A stretch of 64,000 nt of DNA from Secundilactobacillus mixtipabuli. Its GTDB lineage: Bacteria > Bacillota > Bacilli > Lactobacillales > Lactobacillaceae. The DNA lies in NCBI RefSeq assembly GCF_002217925.1, contig NZ_BCMF01000002.1:186001-250000 (forward strand), given 5' to 3'. Below the pieces are notes generated by a model. It searched no databases. It was given only the letters and a program-made list of their open reading frames with translations, and was not told the origin of the DNA. A program made the position numbers and the translations under genes. Shown one piece after another: positions 9,690-19,296 of this stretch (positions within the stretch are counted from its first letter, which is position 1; every line of letters begins with the position of its first letter).

Positions 9690-10643
9690 TTATGGATTTA
9701 CAACATTAATAGGTTCCCCATCAAAAAAAGAAATAATATTATTGGCAGCTTCTTGAGCAATTTCATGTCTTGCAGCGACAGTCCCAGTCCCTGCATGTGG
9801 AGCAAACAATGCATTATCAAGTTTTCTAAGAGTTTCAGAAACTTCGGGTTCAAACTCAAATACATCCAAACCGGCTCCTGCTATTTCATTATTCGTCAAG
9901 GCAGTTATTAGGTTAGCTTCATGGATAATTGGGCCACGAGCTGCGTTGATAATGAAGGAAGTACTCTTCATTTTTTTAAACGCTTTAAGATTAAAGATGC
10001 CTTTCGTGGAATCCAATAATGGCGCATGAATACTAATTACGTCCGATTGATTCAATAACTCGTCAAACTCTACAAACTTAGCATTTATTGAAGCTTCAGC
10101 TTCATTGGATAATCGATAAGCATCGTTATAAATAATGTTCATTCCAAATGCATTAGCTAACTTTGCAACTGTTTTACCAATCCGACCCATTCCAAAGATA
10201 CCTAATACTCTACCGTTCAAAGTAATTCCTTGAAATTCTGATTTGCTGACATCAAGCCAATCTCCGGAACGCACGACTTTATCATATAAATGGAGACGCT
10301 TTGCCGTACCAAGTATCAACGCCATTGTCATTTCAGCTGTTGGAATTCTAACTCCTTCTGGTGAATTTGAAACTACTATACCTTTCTCTCTGGCATAATT
10401 AATATCAACGTGATCATAGCCCACACCATTTAAAGAAATAATTTTAAGGTGCGTTCCAGCATCCAGTAACTCCCTATCTGCTTTTTGTCCCATAAGTAAC
10501 AGTGCATCAAATTGAAATAAATTTTTCAAAATGTATGACCGATTAAATTCTGTTTTGGAATAAGTCACTTCGAATTTCCGCTTTAACTCAGTAAGCCCGC
10601 TTTCTGAAACAATACCCGTAACTAATACCTTAGGTTTTGACAT
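9690..10643 (-). CDS. D-isomer-specific 2-hydroxyacid dehydrogenase
   Basis: This 317-residue NAD(P)-dependent dehydrogenase has the Rossmann motif GIFGMGRIGKTVAKLANAFG (about 148-167), the catalytic Arg in NAARGPIIHE, the Glu in LDVFEFEP and the His in APHAGTGT. It fits the glyoxylate/hydroxypyruvate reductase or phosphoglycerate dehydrogenase-like group. GAAGGAGGATC precedes the ATG. It is first in the operon that continues into lyase copy 2, GntP and lyase copy 1, and it lies directly downstream of palindromic LacI-type operators and a cre site. It may oxidise the imported hydroxy acid to the 2-oxo acid cleaved by the lyase. Confidence 0.88.
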   Translation of the reverse strand: MSKPKVLVTGIVSESGLTELKRKFEVTYSKTEFNRSYILKNLFQFDALLLMGQKADRELLDAGTHLKIISLNGVGYDHVDINYAREKGIVVSNSPEGVRIPTAEMTMALILGTAKRLHLYDKVVRSGDWLDVSKSEFQGITLNGRVLGIFGMGRIGKTVAKLANAFGMNIIYNDAYRLSNEAEASINAKFVEFDELLNQSDVISIHAPLLDSTKGIFNLKAFKKMKSTSFIINAARGPIIHEANLITALTNNEIAGAGLDVFEFEPEVSETLRKLDNALFAPHAGTGTVAARHEIAQEAANNIISFFDGEPINVVNP

Positions 10644-10685
10644 TTAAAGTGATCCTCCTTCATCCTTTCGATTCCCAATCGGTAA

Positions 10686-10709
10686 ATATGGTTAACCGGT
10701 TAACCATAT
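10686..10709. promoter_or_regulatory. LacI-type operator O1
   Basis: A perfect 24-bp palindrome centred on CCGG, with arms reading ATATGGTTAACC. It is 43 bp upstream of the dehydrogenase start and is shared with the imperfect copy at 10873, as expected for the adjacent LacI-family regulator. Confidence 0.75.
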
Positions 10710-10740
10710 ATCAAACTATTATAGTAAATGATTGAAGTTT

Positions 10741-10754
10741 AGAAAGCGTTTTCA
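10741..10754 (-). promoter_or_regulatory. cre-like CcpA site
   Basis: The minus strand reads TGAAAACGCTTTCT, one base from the usual TGWAANCGNTNWCA consensus. It lies between the two LacI operators upstream of the dehydrogenase operon, implying carbon catabolite repression. Confidence 0.6.
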
Positions 10755-10872
10755 ATCATTTGCAAGTTCATAATAATACCTATATTTGCTTAAATCAAGG
10801 CTTTTTTTAATGAAAATTCAAAAATAATTTCTCCCAAAAAAATAAGCATTTGTGGAAATGGTTTGTCATTTG

Positions 10873-10892
10873 ATGGTTAATCGGTTAACCAT
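10873..10892. promoter_or_regulatory. LacI-type operator O2
   Basis: ATGGTTAATCGGTTAACCAT, a second copy of the operator with a single asymmetry at the centre. It is 187 bp from O1, a distance compatible with DNA looping. Confidence 0.7.
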
Positions 10893-10947
10893 AAAACTGC
10901 ACAGCTTAAAAAAGTATCCGACTTTTATACTGCCGGATACTAATACA

Positions 10948-11940
10948 CTAAAGTGAATCTCTATATATCAATTCAGTTGGTATCTCAATTGTTCTTGCCA
11001 ATTCTTGATAACTTTTAGATTTAATCTTGTTTAATAAATGATTTGTAGCTGATTTACCAATACCATAGGAATCTTGACGGATACACGTAATGCCTGGTTT
11101 TAAAATTTTCATCCAGTCTAAGTCTTCGTAAGAACCAATTCCATAATCTTGAGGATATCTGAAATTCATTGAATTCATAAGTTCCATAAACCGTAACAAG
11201 GTAGGTCCATTAACTGTAAAAAATCCAACTTTCCCCTGTTTAGTTTGAATAATATTCTGCAATTTCTTTTTTAATTGATCACTTTCGCCATTTAAAATTA
11301 TTAAATTGTCATCATTTACTAAACTAAGCGCTTTTTTAAAACCAATATAGCGCTGTTCACGTGTCGAAATACCAGTTAAAGGCAATGAAACAAAAAATAT
11401 CTGATTATATTTTTGCTTTTTCATATAATTTATAAATCTAAACGTCGAAGCTTCATTATCGGAAACAACTGTATCAATGGCAACTTCTTTAGACTGTCGA
11501 TCAACCATCACTGTATCTGAGTTATCCAATGTCTTAACTAACGGATTATCTGCAGATACGGAGTCTAAAATAATGCCAGATACATTCTGCTGACGCAATT
11601 CATTAATATTTTTCATTTCCATTCGAATATCATTATCTGAATTCGTAAAAATTACCGCGTATCCATTTTCTCGACAAGCATCATTCACTCCTTTCATCAC
11701 AGTTGAAATAAAAGGATTCGTAATATCTGCGATTACAACCCCTATTATGCGAAATTCATTTGTTGCTAATCCCTTTGCAACTGCACTGGGTCGATAATTT
11801 GTTAATTCAATCGCATTTTCAATTGATTTTTTTGTTGTTTCAGACATTTTGCCATAATTTCCGTTTAAATAATGAGAAATCGTAGCTGTCGAAACGCCCA
11901 CTAACACCGCTATGTCTTTAATCGTCACTTTCTTTGACAT
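10948..11940 (-). CDS. LacI-family transcriptional regulator
   Basis: About 330 residues. The N-terminal helix-turn-helix reads TIKDIAVLVGVSTATISHYL and is followed by a hinge with NYRPSAVAKGLA and a periplasmic-binding-protein-like effector domain with IGVVIADITNPF. I chose the ATG at 11940 because homology begins at SKKVTIKDIA and AGGTG sits 6 nt upstream; a GTG three codons earlier is also possible. It probably represses the downstream dehydrogenase-lyase-GntP operon through the palindromes at 10686 and 10873. The effector is unknown. Confidence 0.9.
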   Translation of the reverse strand: MSKKVTIKDIAVLVGVSTATISHYLNGNYGKMSETTKKSIENAIELTNYRPSAVAKGLATNEFRIIGVVIADITNPFISTVMKGVNDACRENGYAVIFTNSDNDIRMEMKNINELRQQNVSGIILDSVSADNPLVKTLDNSDTVMVDRQSKEVAIDTVVSDNEASTFRFINYMKKQKYNQIFFVSLPLTGISTREQRYIGFKKALSLVNDDNLIILNGESDQLKKKLQNIIQTKQGKVGFFTVNGPTLLRFMELMNSMNFRYPQDYGIGSYEDLDWMKILKPGITCIRQDSYGIGKSATNHLLNKIKSKSYQELARTIEIPTELIYRDSL

Positions 11941-12787
11941 TAACATCACCTGTCTATTGCTTAATAGAAACTTTCATTACGTCTGATTGTAACTATTTCT
12001 AAGCATAAATCATGAACGTGAGTTAAGCAATTCAAGTCACAACTTATTAAAGTATATGTTAGTTTTTTTATTCTTAACATATGCTCTATTTTTCAAAATT
12101 TACGGTATTATATCAATAACACTGCTTAAATTCATCGAATAATCTTCAGATTACATAATAAAATGATGTCTGGGGAAAGCACACAAAAATTCTCTAAATC
12201 CTTAAAAAATAGGTAAACACCACTTTAATATACTAAACTATAACATTTTTTGGTAATGCTGCTATATTGCATTTTAAAACCGTTTAAAATTGAACAATGT
12301 CTTTATAGGTTATTTATTACAAGGACAAGCCCTAATCGAAATGTCGAAATAACGCAGAATCTAGAACGTTCATTTGATGTCCAATATCATCCCCGCCACT
12401 ACTAGCGCTAAGAAGTAATAACAACTCAACTGATCGCACCGTAAAAGAATCGTATTTTAGAAACTTTTTAAGTACCACTTACTATCAGTATAACGGAAAT
12501 TATCCAAGACATCGTTCAGCTTAAAATTAATGTGCACTGTCCGAAAGATTAGTCGTTTAAATAGAGAAATCGGCTTTTGACTCATTAAAATTGAATTTAT
12601 TGGAAATTCACTGTCCAGGACATTATGAATTTTGATAAATTTTTAAATATTATAATTAGCATTGTCTGGAGTAATCTGATTACTTATAATTCACCCGCTT
12701 TTATACAGGTTGTTATCCTTCAACTAATGTCTAATTTTATTAAATTTGAAACCTTTATAAGCTCGATTCCAACCCATCCATGACTCT
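11941..12787. other. Gene-free AT-rich interval
   Basis: I find no open frame with a plausible start or composition on either strand, and no strong terminator. It may be decayed sequence between the LacI locus and the ureide locus. Confidence 0.5.
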
Positions 12788-13747
12788 TTAGAGTACTTTC
12801 CCAGTTGATACATTTGAAATGATTGTCCCATCTATTTGCTCATCTGAATTTTGACTCAAATTATCTAAACTAGTAATGATTGCTCGCGCATGCGGACGTT
12901 TCTCAACAAAACTCTTAGCCGCCATAACTTTAGGCAACATTGATCCAGCTCCTAATTCGCCATTTGAAATCAAGACTTCCGCATCCTCAATACCCAAATT
13001 GTCTAATTCAATTTGATTTGATTTTCTATAATTAAGAAAAACGTGATCAACAGAAGTAAGAATTAACAACTCGTCTGCTTGTAATTGCTCAGCCAATTTA
13101 GCAGAAGTTAAATCTTTATCGATCACTCCTTCTACACCAACTAATTGACCATTTCGATATGTGACGGGTATCCCACCGCCACCACCAGCAATGACTATAA
13201 CCTGGTTATTTACCAATTTTTTAATTGTATCAATTTCTCGTATTCGTATAGGTTGCGGGCTTGGAACGACCCTGCGCCAACCACGTCCGGAGTCATCTTT
13301 GTACTGAAAGTTTGGATTTCCTTGACGCAATTGCGCAACTTCTGACTCTGAATAGAATGGTCCAATTGGTTTGGTAGGATCATTAAAAGCCTGATCATCA
13401 GACGAAACCTCAGTCTGGGTAATAACTGTGGCGATACTCGGTTTGATATCTGTTAGTTCATTTGCCAATGAATTTGCAAGCCAATACCCGATGCTTCCTT
13501 GAGTCATTGCCCCAAGTGTATCTAACGGGAGCGCTGGATTACTAGAGCTATCAGCTGCTAATTGTTGCAATAAAAGATTACCCACCTGGGGGCCATTACC
13601 ATGGGTAATCACTAGTCGATTTCCTTTACGTACCAGTCTCGCCAAACTTTTTGCTGTACGGTTGATTGCTACCTTTTGGGCTTCATAACTGGCATCCTTT
13701 GCCAAAATTGCATTGCCACCTAATGCGACAACAATTGTCTTCTCCAT
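12788..13747 (-). CDS. Carbamate kinase
   Basis: This 319-residue amino-acid-kinase fold enzyme transfers phosphate from carbamoyl phosphate to ADP, giving ATP, CO2 and ammonia. Motifs are VVALGGNAI at the N-terminus, VITHGNGPQVGN near 48, DTLGAMTQGSIGY near 80, IAGGGGGIPV near 205 and VIDKDLTSA near 228. The start at 13747 has GAGAG 9 nt upstream. No arcA or arcB is nearby. It lies beside the AllF-AllG/AllH genes, so it most likely plays the AllK/YlbG-neighbour role of consuming carbamoyl phosphate from a ureide rather than from citrulline. Confidence 0.92.
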   Translation of the reverse strand: MEKTIVVALGGNAILAKDASYEAQKVAINRTAKSLARLVRKGNRLVITHGNGPQVGNLLLQQLAADSSSNPALPLDTLGAMTQGSIGYWLANSLANELTDIKPSIATVITQTEVSSDDQAFNDPTKPIGPFYSESEVAQLRQGNPNFQYKDDSGRGWRRVVPSPQPIRIREIDTIKKLVNNQVIVIAGGGGGIPVTYRNGQLVGVEGVIDKDLTSAKLAEQLQADELLILTSVDHVFLNYRKSNQIELDNLGIEDAEVLISNGELGAGSMLPKVMAAKSFVEKRPHARAIITSLDNLSQNSDEQIDGTIISNVSTGKVL

Positions 13748-13910
13748 GTCAAACATCTCTCAATCTCACTGAAATATTTAATGTCAGTAACCTTTTTATC
13801 CAATCATTATAGGAAATATAAATATCAAATTTATTACTTTGTGGTATAAACTTAGTTGATCTTATTTATCCCTTTCAGATGGATTCTTAATGCATTTATC
13901 TATCAAAAAA

Positions 13911-13949
13911 TCCGCCTTGAGTTTTCCTAATAATTCTACTCAGACGGAC
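13911..13949 (-). terminator. Terminator after the amidohydrolase gene
   Basis: The stem pairs TCCGCCTTGAGT with ACTCAGACGGA, with one bulge. On the minus strand it is followed by a run of six T. Confidence 0.65.
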
Positions 13950-14022
13950 CTTTTATTCTCAAGAATGATAGATACGATCAGTTCCTATAATCTATACATA
14001 TTTTAAATTGCTTATTTAAAAT

Positions 14023-15249
14023 TTACTTCCGATAGACAGTCACATTCTTTTCAGTTTTAACTGTGATACGACCATCCTTGATAACATATAGGCGTTCGGG
14101 AATGTCAATTACAGCATCCGCTTTCCGTTTTGTTCCCAACAACACTAAGTTAGCAGTATTTCCAACTTTAATCCCATAATGATCTAAATGTAAAATTTTA
14201 GCTGGATCAGTGGTGAGCATCTCTAACACAGATGGCAAATCATTTAAGCCACCTAAATGAGCAGCTGGAACAGCTAAAAATCCTACTTGCATGATGTCCC
14301 CATTACCAAATGGAGTGAATGGATTACGGATGTTATTTGTAGATAACGCAACGTTCACGTGACCTTTACGTAATGCGCGAATAGGTGTAACACAACGTCT
14401 TACGTTATAACTATCCGTTCTACCACCTAAATGCAAATCAGTTTCCGGTAGAGAAATAACATTAATTTGTGCTTTGTGCAGCAATTCAATTATCGAGTTA
14501 AGTTTTTCAGGTGGTAAAGCCGCTAAAGCAGTTTCATGTCCGACAGTAACTCGCCCTTCATAACCAGTTTCAATTGTTTTTTTAGCAATATAATCAACTG
14601 TAATTTGGTCTGCATCATCAAAGAAATCCTGATGGAAATCAATATCCTTATCGTATTTCTGTGCGAGTTGGAAAATGAAATCAATATGTTGTTTAGGATC
14701 AGGATCCACGTATGGAATACCACCAACAACATCTGCACCTAGCTGCATGGCTTCATCCATCATGTCTGTCATTCCCGGAAGCTTAAAAACGCCATCTTGT
14801 GGAAAGGCAACAACCTGAATGTCCACCATATCACGGTATTCTTCCTTCAAACGTAAAATGGTCTTGAAACCATCTAAACCAGTATCGGGAGAAAATTCAG
14901 CATGTGTTCTCATGTTGGTTACACCATGTTCAATTTCCATTTCTAGGGCTCGCTTGGCACGTTCGTAAATATCTTCTTTGGTAAAGGTTGGTTTAGCTTC
15001 TGCCGTAACCCGAATAGCTTCTTTGAGTGTACCTGACTGGTTATGAACCCGGTTAGAAATTAATGCTTTATCTAGGTGGATATGAGATTCAACTAGCCCT
15101 GGAATCAATACATTGCCATCACCTTGAATGATTTGATCAGCTTTTTCATCAATCTTATCAGCGATTTGACTTATTTTACCATTCTCAATAGCAACATCTT
15201 TTAACGTATCCTCATCGTTCAACCGTACTTGTTTCAATAGAATGTCCAT
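14023..15249 (-). CDS. Cytosine-deaminase-like amidohydrolase
   Basis: A 408-residue TIM-barrel metal-dependent hydrolase closest to the CodA/AtzC group. Metal ligands are seen in ESHIHLDKA (about 54-62), DFHQDFFDD (about 203-211) and VTVGHETALAAL (about 236). By eye against CodA, the catalytic Glu of HCDE is replaced by Phe and the metal-site Asp of GHDD by Asn (STNNIRNPFTPFG), so it is probably not an ordinary deaminase. It may open a cyclic ureide or amide ring. The start at 15249 has AAGGAG at 9 nt, and a cre site lies 40 bp upstream. Confidence 0.75.
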   Translation of the reverse strand: MDILLKQVRLNDEDTLKDVAIENGKISQIADKIDEKADQIIQGDGNVLIPGLVESHIHLDKALISNRVHNQSGTLKEAIRVTAEAKPTFTKEDIYERAKRALEMEIEHGVTNMRTHAEFSPDTGLDGFKTILRLKEEYRDMVDIQVVAFPQDGVFKLPGMTDMMDEAMQLGADVVGGIPYVDPDPKQHIDFIFQLAQKYDKDIDFHQDFFDDADQITVDYIAKKTIETGYEGRVTVGHETALAALPPEKLNSIIELLHKAQINVISLPETDLHLGGRTDSYNVRRCVTPIRALRKGHVNVALSTNNIRNPFTPFGNGDIMQVGFLAVPAAHLGGLNDLPSVLEMLTTDPAKILHLDHYGIKVGNTANLVLLGTKRKADAVIDIPERLYVIKDGRITVKTEKNVTVYRK

Positions 15250-15289
15250 TATAAATATCTCCTTCATATTTTTTAGACCGGTTTAACTA

Positions 15290-15303
15290 TGTTAGCGCTT
15301 ACA
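15290..15303. promoter_or_regulatory. cre site upstream of the amidohydrolase
   Basis: TGTTAGCGCTTACA is a full match to the cre consensus on the minus strand (TGTAAGCGCTAACA). It lies 40 bp from the start codon. Confidence 0.75.
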
Positions 15304-15358
15304 AATTCATTATTACACAAACCACATTAGAATCTATGTTGTCGTTGGATAAGCTCTC

Positions 15359-16210
15359 TCAGCCATTTTTATCTCTTGAAGATAACCCACGTAAATTGGC
15401 TACTCCCGCAGTGATGCCTAGCAATAAGTCTGTGCCAGATGTGTGCCCGAATTTTTGAATTGCCAGCACATAGTCTTCAATTTGTGACGTATTTCCACTT
15501 GATAGACAATCCAATAAATTTTTAACCCTTTCGGAAGTAAAACCTGCAACTGTTGCCTTCAAGTATGCTGCTGATACATCTGTCGTTGCCCTGTTTTGCA
15601 TAATATCAATCAATTCTGGCTCCCACAGTTTTCGAGACTCTATATTAAAAGCCTGTAAAACAGTTAAAAAACCGACCAAAATATCATCCCCACTCGGAGT
15701 TAATCCCCTTCCCCGGCCAAATAAATAAGTGATAGTCGATTGTATTTGACCGCTGGAATGGCTGGACAGCATGGTTTCAATAATATTTTGGGGTGAGGTG
15801 ACCCCATTTAACCCCCAATGAGTTTCAAAAGGCAATTGATCTAAAATTATAGACAAAGCTTCCAATACCATCGGTTTAGGTGTAATCACCGGAATCCTCA
15901 AGTTAACTTCAGAGAGCGGTTTTAAATCAATACTCACGATTTCTTTTTTTGTATAAATATATAATTTGTCGTGCACAAGTCTAACCAAATCACCTACATC
16001 GACAAGGTCAACTAGGTTCACCATTACATCATCTGGTAATGTAATTCCTAAACACGATAATGAATCACCCGCATTCCCGACGTGCAATAAAATTCTAGGT
16101 AATTTAATATTAAAACTATGTCGAAAAACGGTTTTAACATTCCCTTTGTCATTATTAGACAAATAGAGAGGGAGCATATTGCTCTTCTCTCCATTAATCG
16201 GTTGTTTCAT
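15359..16210 (-). CDS. allH: DUF2877 protein AllH (oxamate carbamoyltransferase subunit-like)
   Basis: 283 residues with the DUF2877 signature FGRGRGLTPSGDDILVGFL (about 170-188) and the C-terminal FGHTSGTDLLLGITAG. In E. coli the DUF2877 protein YlbF (AllH) works with FdrA (AllF) and YlbE (AllG) as a carbamoyltransferase that yields carbamoyl phosphate from oxalurate. Here it begins 14 bp after the fused AllF-AllG gene, with AAGGGGTGG 7 nt before the ATG, so the complex is encoded in one operon. The physiological carbamoyl donor in this organism is not shown by sequence. Confidence 0.85.
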   Translation of the reverse strand: MKQPINGEKSNMLPLYLSNNDKGNVKTVFRHSFNIKLPRILLHVGNAGDSLSCLGITLPDDVMVNLVDLVDVGDLVRLVHDKLYIYTKKEIVSIDLKPLSEVNLRIPVITPKPMVLEALSIILDQLPFETHWGLNGVTSPQNIIETMLSSHSSGQIQSTITYLFGRGRGLTPSGDDILVGFLTVLQAFNIESRKLWEPELIDIMQNRATTDVSAAYLKATVAGFTSERVKNLLDCLSSGNTSQIEDYVLAIQKFGHTSGTDLLLGITAGVANLRGLSSRDKNG

Positions 16211-16224
16211 AGCGAAACCACCCC

Positions 16225-19200
16225 TTATTTTGCCAACTCGTGCATCAGATCATCAGCGTCTTTTTCAGACAATAATTGTTGATCTCGTGCAAAAGCAACT
16301 AACGCTTTCTGGAAACAAGCCAACGGCGCACGCACTGTACCGGCTCCGACTTGGCCAACTCCTGCAACTTTGCTTGCAATACCAGTGTTAATAATTGGCG
16401 TAACACCCGTTTCCACCACTTTTACAATATCAATACCGGTTGCGGTACCTTGGAAATCCCACGTTGGAATTGTGAAATTAGGATTCCGATCAATCGTTAT
16501 CGTTGACATTTGATCACTAATTTTTTGTGCGTCTTTGAATCCACCAAAGCCCACAAATCTAGTAACCCCTGGAGCAGCTACCATTGCCATACCACCAAAG
16601 CCAACAGTTTCAGCAATTGCACTGTCGCCAATATCTGGATTAGCATCCGCTTGACTAAAGCCTGTAAAGAAGAGGCCCTTTGGTGTATTCACTGGAGCAG
16701 TAAACCATTGATCACCTAAACCACTGATACGAATACCAAAGTCCCTACCATTTCTAGTCATTGTTGTGGTTACAGTTCCATGTTGATACATTCTTGCTGC
16801 ATCTACCATCGATTTTCCTGTCGCCATCATAATACTCAAGAAGAATTGATCAGTGTCCGCAAGGAACTGAACGACGTCTTCTTTATCTTTTTCAGGAATT
16901 TCCAAAGACATAATTGTTGGTGTTACTTCTTTGAGGAATACTAAACTCGCAGCAATATTACGTTGGTGAAATTCATCACCCATTGTAATTGCCTTAGCCA
17001 TCATGACGTTAACATTTAAACCACCAAGACGCTTTAATGCTTTACTCAATGTTGGTGCTAATACCTCTGCCATCCAGTGAAGACGATCAATGACTTCTTG
17101 AGAATAAGCTCCAAATCGAAGTACTTTCCCGATACCTTCATTCATCGTACAATATGCAAAATTATCTTTTAATTGATTTTTAACAACCAATACTGCCATA
17201 TGAGCCGACGTGATACCGCCCATTGGCCCTACCGCTTGTACTTCATGATTGCACATGAACTTTACTTCACCATTTTCGAGCATTTTACGTGCATCAACTT
17301 CATTATTTGCCCAACCTTCGAACAAAATAGCACCAACACATGCACCTTGCATTGGTTCAGTCATGTCAGCATACTCAATTGGTGGTCCAGCATGAAGTAA
17401 GGTGTGACCCTTCAGTTGAGAAATGACACTTCCAGCAGGTACAACATCTACCAAGAATGGTTTTGCATTCTTAAAGCCATCAACAACTTTTTGATTATCA
17501 GCCTCACGTTGCTGCAATGCCTTAACTTTTCGTAGCACTTTAATGAGCTTCAAATTTCCGCCAGCTACCGGCTTCCAATTGTACTGCACACCTGAACCCC
17601 CAAAGACCAAAACCGGCTGTAAGAATTCAGCAACTCCAACATTTACTACTCGTGGCTTGGTATAAAGAAGATCCAATAAAGACTCACTCGGTGTTGGTAA
17701 CTCGATTGTCTTCCCACTATAAACTTCCTTTTGTTTGGCTGGTTCATTGATATCCTTTCCAACCAAATTTAAAGCATAACGAACTGCCTCAGCATTATTG
17801 TCACAAACGATGGCTCCTGCTTTTTTTAAAGTAGCTTTTGCGGCATCGTAGTCCTGTGGATCCTCTTGGGTACCACACACAGTAGTCACAAACTTTAATT
17901 GCGGATGACTGCGGGTTGCCTCTTCAATGGCATCAGCCAAGCTTTGAGCCATATTATCGTCCGTGCCATATCCTAATACATCATCCAATAAAATAACGCC
18001 AGTATCATCAAGATTGGCATATTCATTAATCTTCTGTACACGAATTCGAGGGTCAATCATTGGGTGTGGTCGACCTTGCGTATAAATATCGTCTCCCAAA
18101 TCCAGTACTTCATAACCATCGGCCTTTAATACATAGCCGTCTTCAGAAATAATACCGCCCAAATTTAAAGCTTCAGATATCAGCATACCTGCTTCATAAG
18201 CTAATGTTCCGCCTGAGTAAAGGCCAATAATCTTTTTCCCTGTTAAGTTTTGGTCAGTTGAAGTAATAGGATCTGAATCATAATACGAAGGTTTAATATC
18301 TTGTCCATTGGCCAAATCCATCGCAATCTCTGCTGTTTCTGCTAAAGTATGGGCAAAGTAGATATTTCCTTCATGATGATCAGGCTTTTCACCCAAGAAA
18401 ATAGCCACCACTGGTTTATCAATACTATGCAATAATTGGACAACTTCATCACGGACTTCTTTTGCAGGCGGCTTAGAAATAATGCCGATCACTTCTGTTG
18501 GATCATGTTGTGCTAACCCAGCGATAGCATCTTTCATGGTGATTGCACCAACTGGATCTGATAAATCACGTCCACCAGTTCCAATTGCATGTGTGACACC
18601 ACCACCAAGCCGTTCAATCATGCTGGTAACTTCTTGAATTCCAGTTCCCGAGGCCCCCACAAGCCCGATATTTCCTGAGCGGACTACGTTTGTAAACGCC
18701 AGCGGAACGTTACTAATAATGCCAGTTCCACAATCTGGCCCCATGACTAATAAGCCTTTTTCGTGCGCTTTTTTCTTCAAACGTGCCTCATCTTCCAAGG
18801 AAACGTTATCACTGAAAACAAATGCATTTAAATTATGATCTAAAGCGTTTTCGATTTCATCTGCTGCGTACAAACCGGGAACCGAAATTAATGCAAGATT
18901 TGCATCTGGTGCCTTGCTCATTGCTTCATCCCAATTAACAACATCCGTTGTTTCTTCATTCGTATCATCATGTTTAACGGATAAATCAGAAAGAAACTTA
19001 TCAATTTGCTTGAGTACATCGTCAACTACGTCCGCAGAATCTGCATCCAAAACTATCATCATATCGTTTGGCTTGGCGAATTTTGCTTTTTCAGTTAGTA
19101 ACCCTGCTTCATTGAAAATATCTTTATTAGCATCAGTTCCCATCATGACTTGAACTTTGTTAACTTGTGGCATTCCACTAATATTTTGAGTTAACAACAT

Positions 19201-19251
19201 TAAATTTATGGAATCCTGATAGCTGTTTTCTCTAATTACTGTATATAGCAA
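16225..19251 (-). CDS. allFG: Fused FdrA (AllF) - DUF1116 (AllG) carbamoyltransferase protein
   Basis: 1008 residues in one uninterrupted frame. Residues 1 to about 525 match FdrA: a CoA-ligase-like fold with MGPDCGTGIIS near 168, LVGASGTGIQEV near 194, SGGTLAYEAGM near 346 and VLGYGTDDNMA near 440. Residues about 535-1008 match DUF1116 (YlbE/AllG): VNVGVAEFLQPV, GPPIEYADMTEPMQGAC, VGPMGGITSAHM and GVGQVGAGTVRAPL. In E. coli these are two genes of about 555 and 419 codons. The start is TTG with GAGGAGG 8 nt upstream. It should provide both large subunits of the complex with AllH. Transcription is divergent from PucR. Confidence 0.9.
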   Translation of the reverse strand: MLYTVIRENSYQDSINLMLLTQNISGMPQVNKVQVMMGTDANKDIFNEAGLLTEKAKFAKPNDMMIVLDADSADVVDDVLKQIDKFLSDLSVKHDDTNEETTDVVNWDEAMSKAPDANLALISVPGLYAADEIENALDHNLNAFVFSDNVSLEDEARLKKKAHEKGLLVMGPDCGTGIISNVPLAFTNVVRSGNIGLVGASGTGIQEVTSMIERLGGGVTHAIGTGGRDLSDPVGAITMKDAIAGLAQHDPTEVIGIISKPPAKEVRDEVVQLLHSIDKPVVAIFLGEKPDHHEGNIYFAHTLAETAEIAMDLANGQDIKPSYYDSDPITSTDQNLTGKKIIGLYSGGTLAYEAGMLISEALNLGGIISEDGYVLKADGYEVLDLGDDIYTQGRPHPMIDPRIRVQKINEYANLDDTGVILLDDVLGYGTDDNMAQSLADAIEEATRSHPQLKFVTTVCGTQEDPQDYDAAKATLKKAGAIVCDNNAEAVRYALNLVGKDINEPAKQKEVYSGKTIELPTPSESLLDLLYTKPRVVNVGVAEFLQPVLVFGGSGVQYNWKPVAGGNLKLIKVLRKVKALQQREADNQKVVDGFKNAKPFLVDVVPAGSVISQLKGHTLLHAGPPIEYADMTEPMQGACVGAILFEGWANNEVDARKMLENGEVKFMCNHEVQAVGPMGGITSAHMAVLVVKNQLKDNFAYCTMNEGIGKVLRFGAYSQEVIDRLHWMAEVLAPTLSKALKRLGGLNVNVMMAKAITMGDEFHQRNIAASLVFLKEVTPTIMSLEIPEKDKEDVVQFLADTDQFFLSIMMATGKSMVDAARMYQHGTVTTTMTRNGRDFGIRISGLGDQWFTAPVNTPKGLFFTGFSQADANPDIGDSAIAETVGFGGMAMVAAPGVTRFVGFGGFKDAQKISDQMSTITIDRNPNFTIPTWDFQGTATGIDIVKVVETGVTPIINTGIASKVAGVGQVGAGTVRAPLACFQKALVAFARDQQLLSEKDADDLMHELAK

Positions 19252-19296
19252 TGCTTCGACCTCCTCTTCTGTAATTACAACTTATATATTAGAAAA

